From positions 22,735 to 86,734 of the forward strand of contig DATJZY010000022.1 of assembly GCA_035577985.1 (NCBI GenBank): a stretch of 64,000 bases of DNA. Reading direction: 5' to 3'. The DNA comes from Candidatus Eisenbacteria bacterium (GTDB taxonomy: Bacteria; Desulfobacterota; Binatia; DP-6). The first letter of the stretch is position 1. Each line of letters starts with the position of its first letter. Shown one piece after another: positions 57,758 through 64,000 of the stretch. The notes beneath the pieces are model-generated. The model made no database searches. It had not been told where the DNA came from and saw nothing but the letters and a program-made list of their open reading frames with translations. The translations under genes and the position numbers were made by a program.

Positions 57758-59824
57758 ATGCGACGATCCGTGATCGTGATCCGGGCAGGGCTGCTGGCGA
57801 TCGGTCTGCTCGCCACGGCGGGCGCGGCAGAGCCGCCCTGTCGCGGCACGTACGTCGCCGACGCGCCGCTCCTCGCCGCCGACGTGAGCCCGGAGATCGT
57901 CGATGTCGGTGATCGCGCAGTCACGCTCACCGGGTGCGGGACCACGCGCGCCCGCATCGCCAGCCGCGGTGGAGCGACGCGCGTGAAGGCCGTCTTCCGC
58001 TCGTGCGCCGCCGTCGCGGGAAAGGTCCGGCTCGCTGCCACGACCGAGGCACCGCGGTGCACGACGCTCCTCGGCGTGGTTCGCGCGCGACGCGCGGGCA
58101 TCGCCGCCGCGTTCAGCGCGAGCGTTCCGGCGACGATCACCGGGCGGGTCGTCGTCGCCGGAGCCGGTGCCTCTGCGGCCGACGCCGAATTCGTGCCGGG
58201 CGAGATGATCGTTCGTTTCCGCGAGCAAGGAGCGCGCGCCCTCTCCAACGGACCGGCCGGCCCCGACGCCGGCTCGCCCCTCGCCGGTGACCCGCACGGT
58301 ACCGGCGGCGCGCTCTACCGCGTGGCGCCGCCGGCGCGGCCGGGGGCGCGCTCGCTCGGAGACCCGCGCCGGGAGACGCTCGACGCGGTCGCCGCGATGC
58401 GAGCGCGCGCCGACGTGCTGTGGGCACAGCCGAACTACGTCCGGAAGCCCCTGCGCGTCCCGAACGACGAGTTCTTCCCGCTCCAGTGGCACTACCCGCT
58501 CATCTCGCTTCCCGAAGCGTGGGACGTGACCATCGGCTCGCCCGACGTCGTCGTGGCGGTCGTCGACACGGGACTCCTGATCGGCCATCCGGACATCGAT
58601 CGCGGGCGTCTCGTCCCCGGCTTCGACTTCATCTCCGACCCGACCGTGGCGCAGGACGGCGACGGCATCGACCCCGATCCGTTCGACGTCGGCGATGGCA
58701 CGCCGAGCGTTCCCTCCTCTTTCCACGGCACCCACGTCGCCGGCACGATCGGCGCCGCCACCGACGACGGGACCGGCGTCGCGGGCGTCGACTGGAACGC
58801 GCGCATCATGCCGGTCCGCGTGCTCGGCGCGGGCGGCGGCTCCGATTTCGACATCGCGCAGGGCATCCGCTTCGCCGCCGGCCTCGACAACGTCTCCGGC
58901 CAACGTCCCGCGCAGCGCGCCGACGTCATCAACCTCTCCCTGGGTGGTCCGGGCGTCTCGCCCGCCATGCAGGAGGCGATCCGCGACGCGCGCGCCGCCG
59001 GGACGATCGTCGTCGCGGCCGCCGGCAACGACGACGTGGACGCCGCGGGCTTCAGCCCCGCGGCGTTTCCGGAGGTGGTGTGCGTCGCCGCCGTCGACCT
59101 CGCCCGCGCCAAGGCCTTCTATTCGAACTTCGGCGCCGTCGTCGACATCGCGGCGCCCGGCGGCGACACGCGCGTCGACACCGACCGCGACGGCTTCGCC
59201 GACGGTGTTCTCTCCACGCTCGGCGACGATACGAGCGGTTCGATCACGGCCGTCTTCGGCTTTCTGCAGGGGACCTCGATGGCCGCCCCGCACGTGACCG
59301 GCGTCGTCGCGCTCATGCAGGCGGCGTTCATGGAGGCGCATGCCGGCGCGCGCATGACGCCCGACGCGCTCGACGCGCTCCTGCGCGCCGGTGCGCTCAC
59401 GGACGCGCTCGCGGGCGGGTTCGGCGGCCGCGGCCTCGTCAACGCGCACAAGGCCGTGCTGGCCGCGCAGAGCGCCGTCCCGGACGACGGCGAGGGCCCG
59501 CCCACGCCTCCGACACCTCCCGTGGACGAAGAAATCCTCGTCCTGCTCGTGGACCCAGCGACGCAGACGGTGGTCGCACAGACCGACACCGATGCCGGGC
59601 GCGGCTTCGCGTTCACGCTCGGCGGGGTGCGCGCGGGTCACTACGTCCTCGCGGCGGGCACCGACCGTGACGGCGACGGCCTACTCGGCGGGACGGGCGA
59701 GGTGTTCGGACAGTCGAGCGTCGACGTCGCCGCGGGCGACGACCTCGCCGCCGAGATCCGGCTGGTCGAAGATGCGGACCAGGATGCGGCGCTCAGCCGG
59801 CCGGTTGCGCTTCGAACGCGCTGA
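57758..59824 (+). CDS. Secreted subtilisin-like serine protease (S8)
   Basis: 688 residues. Signal peptide (1-24). An N-terminal domain (about 25-140) with four Cys, then a fervidolysin-like propeptide (EFVPGEMIVRFREQ...LWAQPNYVRKP) and the S8 catalytic domain: Asp about 270 in VVAVVDTG, His about 323 in HGTHVAGTIG, Ser about 507 in GTSMAAPHVTG. A C-terminal domain (about 585-688) with Thr/Ala/Asp pattern DGDGLLGGTGEVFGQ may bind calcium. Expected to be secreted and self-processing. Its 3' end overlaps the convergent monooxygenase by 32 bases (59793-59824). Confidence 0.93.
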   Translation: MRRSVIVIRAGLLAIGLLATAGAAEPPCRGTYVADAPLLAADVSPEIVDVGDRAVTLTGCGTTRARIASRGGATRVKAVFRSCAAVAGKVRLAATTEAPRCTTLLGVVRARRAGIAAAFSASVPATITGRVVVAGAGASAADAEFVPGEMIVRFREQGARALSNGPAGPDAGSPLAGDPHGTGGALYRVAPPARPGARSLGDPRRETLDAVAAMRARADVLWAQPNYVRKPLRVPNDEFFPLQWHYPLISLPEAWDVTIGSPDVVVAVVDTGLLIGHPDIDRGRLVPGFDFISDPTVAQDGDGIDPDPFDVGDGTPSVPSSFHGTHVAGTIGAATDDGTGVAGVDWNARIMPVRVLGAGGGSDFDIAQGIRFAAGLDNVSGQRPAQRADVINLSLGGPGVSPAMQEAIRDARAAGTIVVAAAGNDDVDAAGFSPAAFPEVVCVAAVDLARAKAFYSNFGAVVDIAAPGGDTRVDTDRDGFADGVLSTLGDDTSGSITAVFGFLQGTSMAAPHVTGVVALMQAAFMEAHAGARMTPDALDALLRAGALTDALAGGFGGRGLVNAHKAVLAAQSAVPDDGEGPPTPPTPPVDEEILVLLVDPATQTVVAQTDTDAGRGFAFTLGGVRAGHYVLAAGTDRDGDGLLGGTGEVFGQSSVDVAAGDDLAAEIRLVEDADQDAALSRPVALRTR

Positions 59825-61259
59825 AGTCGGGCTCGCGCGTGCGCCACCAGTACTCGAGCGTGAAGCCGGACCAGTTGTTCGTGACCTTCCCCGACGCCGT
59901 CTTGTACCAGCTCGTGCAGCCCGCATCCCATGCCGTCTGCTTGAGATCGTCCTGGAGATGGGCGTTGAAACGCGCCATCGCATCCGTCCGGACATCGAGC
60001 CACGCGAGCCGACGCTCGGTGATCGCGCGGACGCACGCGATGACGTAGCGCACCTGGCATTCGACCATGAAGATGATCGAGTTGTGGCCGAGGTTCGTGT
60101 TCGGACCGTAGAGCATGAAGAGATTGGGAAAGCCGGACACCGCGACGCCGAGGTAGGCCTCGGCGCCGTCGCGCCACGCCTCCGAGAGCCGCCGGCCGCC
60201 GGCGCCTTCGATCTCCATCGGCGCCAGGAACGTCGTCGTTTCGAAGCCCGTCGCGAATATGATCGTGTCCGCGGGCCGTGTCGTGCCGTCCTGCGTGACG
60301 ACGCCGTCGCGGGTCACGCGGACGACGGCGTCGGTCACCACCTCGACGTTCGGGCGCTCGAGCGCCGGATAGTAGTCGTCGGAGATGAGGATGCGCTTGC
60401 AGCCGACGGGGTAGTCGGGCGTCAGGATCGCGCGCAGGCGGGGGTTCGTGATCTGTGCCTCCAGGTGCTGCCGTGCGGCCTGCTCGGCCAGCTTCGAGAG
60501 ACGGCTGTCCTTGAAGAAGCCGAAGAAGCGCGCCTCGAGCATGAGCCAGATCCAGCTCCGATAGAGACGGTTCACGAGCGGCACGTGCCGGAAGATCCAC
60601 TTCTCCGCGGGCCGGTACGCGCGATCGTTGCGCGGGACGAGCCAATTGGGCGTGCGCTGGTAGATCGTGAGCTGCTTCGTGAGCGGCGCGATGCACGGCA
60701 CGAACTGGATGGCGCTGGCGCCGTTGCCGACCACGGCGACGTTCGTCCCCGTGAGGTCGCGCGTGTGATCCCACCGCGCGGAGTGGAACCAGCGGCCGCC
60801 GAAGCTCTCGAGCCCCGGGATCGCCGGGACGTGCGGGCGATTCAGCTGTCCCGTCGCGCTCACCATCACCCGGGCGGTGATCTCCTCGCCGCCGGCCGTG
60901 CGCAGGCGCCACGTGCCGGCGGCCTCGTCGAACCGCGCGGCCGCGATCTCGACGCCGTAGCGGATGTGCGGCCGCAGGCCGTGCCGCTCGATGCAATGCT
61001 CCAAGTAGCGATGGATCTCCGGCTGCGCCGAGTACTTGCGGCTCCAGTCCGGATTCGGCTCGAACGAGAAGCAGTAGAGATGCGACGGCACGTCGCACGC
61101 GACGCCGGGGTATGTGTTGTCGAGCCAGGTGCCACCCGCGTCCGGCGACTTCTCGTAGATCGTGAAGGACTCGAAGCCGGCGCGCTTCAGCTGAATGCCC
61201 ATGCAGATGCCGGCGACGCCGGCGCCGAGCACGGCGATCGTGGGAGCTTCGTCCGGCAC
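59793..61259 (-). CDS. Baeyer-Villiger-type flavin monooxygenase
   Basis: 488 residues. Two Rossmann motifs: FAD GAGVAGICMG near the N-terminus and NADPH GNGASAIQF near 177. Between them lies FGGRWFHSARWDH, matching the Baeyer-Villiger fingerprint FxGxxxHxxxW. The usual ATGF motif appears as IIFATGFETT, and PNTNLGHNS is near the end. Such FAD/NADPH enzymes insert oxygen into ketones or N-/S-oxidise substrates and are used in degradation of alicyclic or sterol-like compounds. Substrate unknown. Start ATG 61259; the gene stands alone. Confidence 0.9.
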   Translation of the reverse strand: MPDEAPTIAVLGAGVAGICMGIQLKRAGFESFTIYEKSPDAGGTWLDNTYPGVACDVPSHLYCFSFEPNPDWSRKYSAQPEIHRYLEHCIERHGLRPHIRYGVEIAAARFDEAAGTWRLRTAGGEEITARVMVSATGQLNRPHVPAIPGLESFGGRWFHSARWDHTRDLTGTNVAVVGNGASAIQFVPCIAPLTKQLTIYQRTPNWLVPRNDRAYRPAEKWIFRHVPLVNRLYRSWIWLMLEARFFGFFKDSRLSKLAEQAARQHLEAQITNPRLRAILTPDYPVGCKRILISDDYYPALERPNVEVVTDAVVRVTRDGVVTQDGTTRPADTIIFATGFETTTFLAPMEIEGAGGRRLSEAWRDGAEAYLGVAVSGFPNLFMLYGPNTNLGHNSIIFMVECQVRYVIACVRAITERRLAWLDVRTDAMARFNAHLQDDLKQTAWDAGCTSWYKTASGKVTNNWSGFTLEYWWRTREPDFSAFEAQPAG

Positions 61260-61395
61260 GATCGGCCGGCGTATACCACCGCCGCCGTCCTGGAAAGCGA
61301 CTTCGCGGGCGCGTTGACGCGCGAGCCTTCAGTTGGTAGCGGCGCCCTGGGAACGACGATCGGATCCTGCTCGCTTGGCCGAAGGGGGGAATGCG

Positions 61396-63120
61396 ATGGC
61401 TCGCATGTCGGCTTGCGGCTGGTTCGTGGGAACGCTTCTGCTCTGGGGCACGTTCGCGTACGCACTGCCCGCGGCGGTCGACACCGACCAGGACGGATAC
61501 CTGGATGGGTTGGAGACGCTGCTCGGCTCCGATCCGGCGGACGCGACCAAGACGCCGGAGAGCGTCGCCAATCCACCGGCGTGCCTCGACGGCATCGACA
61601 ACGACGGCGACGGCGCGACCGACATCGACGATCCCGGCTGCCTCGTTCCGCCCGCGGTCGAGGACGTCTTCCCGCCCTCGGGGATCGACGTCTTCGACTC
61701 GCACATGACGCTCGACGGCTACGACCTTGCGACGCCGTTCGGCGTCTGCACCGTCGACTTCGACGCGCACGGCCCGACCGTGGTCCGGCGCGGCGATCCG
61801 ATCGACCTGGGCGGCGGCCTGCGCCAGATCGACACCGAGATGCTCGCCATGGAGCTCACCGGCATCGCGACGGTGGTGGGCGGCGTCGGCTGCGCGCTCC
61901 CGACCGGCGACGTGATGGTGACCGTGTTCGAGGACCCGATGCAGACCTCGGTCGGCAAGGTGACCGACACGAACCCCGATCCGACGAAGGACTTCAAGGC
62001 CGACAGCTTCTTCGACGTGTTCTTCGACGTCGACGTCGGCGGCACCGTCCTGCAGGGCGGGCCGCCCGGCGGTCCGCCGGGAGCGCCGGTGCACGTGACG
62101 AACCAGGTCGCCTCGTTGCCGCCGTACCACTCGGCGACGAATCCCGACTGCTACCAGGTCGCGGGTCTCGCCCACGAGCACTGCCCGAAGTCGCCGCCAG
62201 ACCACTTCAAGTGCTACACGGCGAAGTTCCCGAAGTTCACCAAGCAGCAGGTGACGCTGCTCGATCAGTTCGGCCAGCGCCAGGCGCAGGTGTTGAAGCC
62301 GCGGTTCCTGTGCACGCCCAGCACGAAGGGCAACGAGCCGCTCTACAACGAAACGAACCACCTCACGTGCTACGCGGTGAAGCCCGAGAAGCTGAAGCAC
62401 ACCGTCACGATCCACAACCAGTTCGGGCAAGGACAGGTGACGACCAAGAAGACGAGCCTGCTCTGTCTGCCGACCGAGAAGAACGGCGAGGGTGCCGCCA
62501 TCGAGGTCGACCACTTCTTCTGCTACACGGGCAAGTTCCCGGGCGGCCCCGCCAAGCGCGACGTGCGGATGGTCGACCAGTTCAAGACCGAGGAGAACAA
62601 GGCCGGACGCGCGATCGTGCTCTGCAACCCGGTCAGCAAGAACGGCGAGGGCATCCGCAACCCGCTCGATCATCTCGTGTGCTACGCCTTGAAGCCCCAG
62701 CGCGAGAAGCGCACCGTCTCGATCTCGAACCAGTTCGGCACCGCCGACGTGAAGATCACGAAGTCGGCCATGCTCTGCACGCCGACCGGGAAGGTCGACA
62801 ACGAGACGACGACCACGACGACCACGCCCGTCACCACGACGACGCAGCCGCCCGGGCGGGCGCTCGTGCCACTCGCACAGATTCCGGGCGTCCCCGCGGG
62901 CAACATCTGCCTCTCGGACGTCGAGCCCGCCCCGGACGGCTGCGTGGAACCGGCGCACCCCTCGTGTCCGATGGTCCACCTCCACTACACGATCCTGATT
63001 CACGTCGGCACGATGACCGTCGGCCCGGTCGTCGACACGTTCCTGGACCCGTGCGGGCACGGTGGCATCACGACCGATCCCGACTGCGGGCCGGACGACA
63101 TTCCGGACTGCGTGCACTGA
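61396..63120 (+). CDS. Secreted protein with tandem Cys repeats (DUF7450-like) and a Thr-rich tail
   Basis: 574 residues from ATG 61396 (ribosome site GGGGGGA). Signal peptide (1-24), a thrombospondin-3-like motif (VDTDQDGYLDGLETLLGSDP), a Cys/Asp segment (CLDGIDNDGDGATDIDDPGC), a beta domain, then four repeats of about 75 residues at about 270-480, each with 'DHFKCY.AKFPKF....V.L.DQFG......LKP..LC.P' (variants NHLTCYAVKPEK, DHFFCYTGKFP, DHLVCYALKPQ). A Thr/Pro linker and a short Cys-rich C-terminal domain follow. A surface role is likely; no enzyme motif. Confidence 0.85.
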   Translation: MARMSACGWFVGTLLLWGTFAYALPAAVDTDQDGYLDGLETLLGSDPADATKTPESVANPPACLDGIDNDGDGATDIDDPGCLVPPAVEDVFPPSGIDVFDSHMTLDGYDLATPFGVCTVDFDAHGPTVVRRGDPIDLGGGLRQIDTEMLAMELTGIATVVGGVGCALPTGDVMVTVFEDPMQTSVGKVTDTNPDPTKDFKADSFFDVFFDVDVGGTVLQGGPPGGPPGAPVHVTNQVASLPPYHSATNPDCYQVAGLAHEHCPKSPPDHFKCYTAKFPKFTKQQVTLLDQFGQRQAQVLKPRFLCTPSTKGNEPLYNETNHLTCYAVKPEKLKHTVTIHNQFGQGQVTTKKTSLLCLPTEKNGEGAAIEVDHFFCYTGKFPGGPAKRDVRMVDQFKTEENKAGRAIVLCNPVSKNGEGIRNPLDHLVCYALKPQREKRTVSISNQFGTADVKITKSAMLCTPTGKVDNETTTTTTTPVTTTTQPPGRALVPLAQIPGVPAGNICLSDVEPAPDGCVEPAHPSCPMVHLHYTILIHVGTMTVGPVVDTFLDPCGHGGITTDPDCGPDDIPDCVH

Positions 63121-63180
63121 CGCCGGCGACTCCGCGCGCTTGACACCCCCGCCGTCCGGCCGCTAGCGGCGCACGCGACC

Positions 63181-64000
63181 ATGCGTGTGCACGTGCTCGC
63201 CGCCACGGTCCTGTTCGCCACGGCGTTCGTGGTGCGGTGGTGGCTCCTCCAGGGCCTCATCCTCGGCGACGACCCGCAGGAGTTCGCGGTGCTCCTGCAC
63301 ATCCTGGCGAACGGACCGCTGCTGACCGACCAGCTCCACGTCCGTTTCGCGGGCTGGATCTTCAACCACCTGGCCTTCCTCCTCTTCGGCGTCTCGGAGA
63401 CGGCGTTCCTCGCGCCGACGTGGATCCTCACGTCGACGTTTCCCATCATGGCCTACGCCATCCTCGTGCGGTGGCGATACACGCGGCTGCAGGCGTTCCT
63501 CGGCGGCCTCTTGGTCGCGACGGCGCCGTTCGAGGTGGTGCTGGGGACGGTGCGCGCGAACGACTCGTACCTGGAGCTCGCGATCGCCGCCGGCTTCACC
63601 GCGCTCGTCCTGCTCGAGGGGTGGCCCGTGTGGCAGGGCATCGTGCTCGCCCTGTGCCTGTGGTTCGGCTTCTACGTGAAGCTGTGGGTCGTCTACGCGC
63701 TGCCGGCGCTCGGACTCTACTACCTCGTCGGACGCCGCTGGCGCGGCGCGATCGCGTTCGCGATCGCGAGCCTCGTCGTCCACGCCGCGACGTGCGCCTA
63801 CTGGCACCGGCGCGTCGGGACGTACTTCCCGTTCATCTCGACCCACGCGGCGAACTACGCCGTCCATCCCGATCAGCTCGTCGAGCTCTTCCTCAAGTAC
63901 GTGCGCCTCATGTTCGTCGGCTCGTTCGAGTTCCCGACCACGCTGTGGGGGGCGGTGCCGTACGTCGTCGTCGTCCTGCTCGCGGTGAAGATCGTCGCGA
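63181..64000 (+). CDS. GT-C type membrane glycosyltransferase, C-terminus beyond window
   Basis: 273 codons are seen from ATG 63181 with no stop before the window end. Hydrophobic helices alternate with short loops (about 3-25, 50-75, 85-105, 115-135, 145-165, 170-190, 205-225, 245-270). The first external loop carries the acidic pair LGDDPQEF, the usual position of the catalytic Asp in GT-C enzymes (GT39/ArnT-like, which use lipid-linked sugars). Likely transfers a sugar to a lipid or protein at the membrane; the acceptor is unknown. It starts 60 bases after the upstream gene. Confidence 0.8.
   Translation, partial: MRVHVLAATVLFATAFVVRWWLLQGLILGDDPQEFAVLLHILANGPLLTDQLHVRFAGWIFNHLAFLLFGVSETAFLAPTWILTSTFPIMAYAILVRWRYTRLQAFLGGLLVATAPFEVVLGTVRANDSYLELAIAAGFTALVLLEGWPVWQGIVLALCLWFGFYVKLWVVYALPALGLYYLVGRRWRGAIAFAIASLVVHAATCAYWHRRVGTYFPFISTHAANYAVHPDQLVELFLKYVRLMFVGSFEFPTTLWGAVPYVVVVLLAVKIVA

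Noticed and set aside
59641..63117. Minus-strand open frame of about 1150 codons over the monooxygenase and Cys-repeat genes
   Set aside because: It has no recognisable motifs, contradicts the strong monooxygenase and Cys-repeat genes, and has shadow-like composition.

Overview
The window is about 70% GC, densely coded and has no ribosomal RNA, phage, transposase or CRISPR content. It looks like a chromosomal segment of an uncultured Deltaproteobacteria-grade bacterium. Myxococcota or, more likely, Candidatus Binatota (Desulfobacterota_B) would fit: GC-rich codon use, many secreted proteins with Cys-rich 'CDDGN..DGDGC' repeats and Thr-rich linkers, lipid-degradation enzymes, DUF1501/cytochrome gene pairs and PQQ-type sugar dehydrogenases. 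This taxonomic guess rests on gene content only.

Layout. 1-2734: trypsin-like protease (cut by the window edge), HAD phosphatase and acyl-CoA dehydrogenase. 2989-6320: a DevBCA-type ABC exporter operon whose ATPase carries a C-terminal GAF domain. 6418-8968: asnS, a small coiled-coil membrane protein and a VanZ-like protein. 8978-13726: a tightly coupled five-gene minus-strand operon (thiolase, membrane protein, S1/P1 nuclease, inositol monophosphatase, KASIII/HMG-CoA-synthase-like protein fused to DUF35). 14094-18377: a secreted protein, aroD and a large clan-CD (caspase/gingipain-like) secreted protein. 18378-24689: a GGQ release-factor-like protein, a PQQ sugar dehydrogenase, a DUF255 thioredoxin-domain protein and a P-domain protein. 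24871-30869: a CXXCH protein, a Tat-exported DUF1501 protein and a second PQQ-type dehydrogenase in a row. 31029-35398: a lipase-like hydrolase, then a translationally coupled trio (c-type cytochrome, duplicated GTP-cyclohydrolase-II-like protein, SIS-creatininase fusion). 36651-38290: a selenocysteine locus. 38332-50650: large secreted repeat proteins (beta-propeller, beta-helix, metalloprotease, ELWxxDGT repeats). 50751-64000: amidohydrolase, GST, FG-GAP protein, HU-like protein, rlmJ, a small hydrolase, a subtilisin, a Baeyer-Villiger-type monooxygenase, a Cys-repeat protein and a GT-C glycosyltransferase cut by the right edge.

Highlights. (1) A minus-strand AhpD/carboxymuconolactone-decarboxylase-like gene (36651-37709) has one in-frame TGA exactly where the redox motif CxxCxxxH needs its second Cys. 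A hairpin closely resembling the E. coli fdhF SECIS lies just downstream, and a complete tRNA-Sec (UCA anticodon) is encoded about 500 bp away. (2) A three-gene cassette with two ATGA overlaps joins a haem protein, a GTP cyclohydrolase II homologue followed by a degenerate second copy of its own N-terminal half, and a fusion of SIS sugar-isomerase domains to a creatininase-family amidohydrolase; I know of no described pathway with this composition. (3) Three intergenic palindromic elements, two sharing an interior sequence and one with perfect 54-bp arms, look like a dispersed repeat family. (4) Several neighbouring secreted proteins share C-terminal or accessory modules I cannot name. Two repeat-protein genes (near 44120 and 54190) are broken by single-base frameshifts that may be real or assembly errors.
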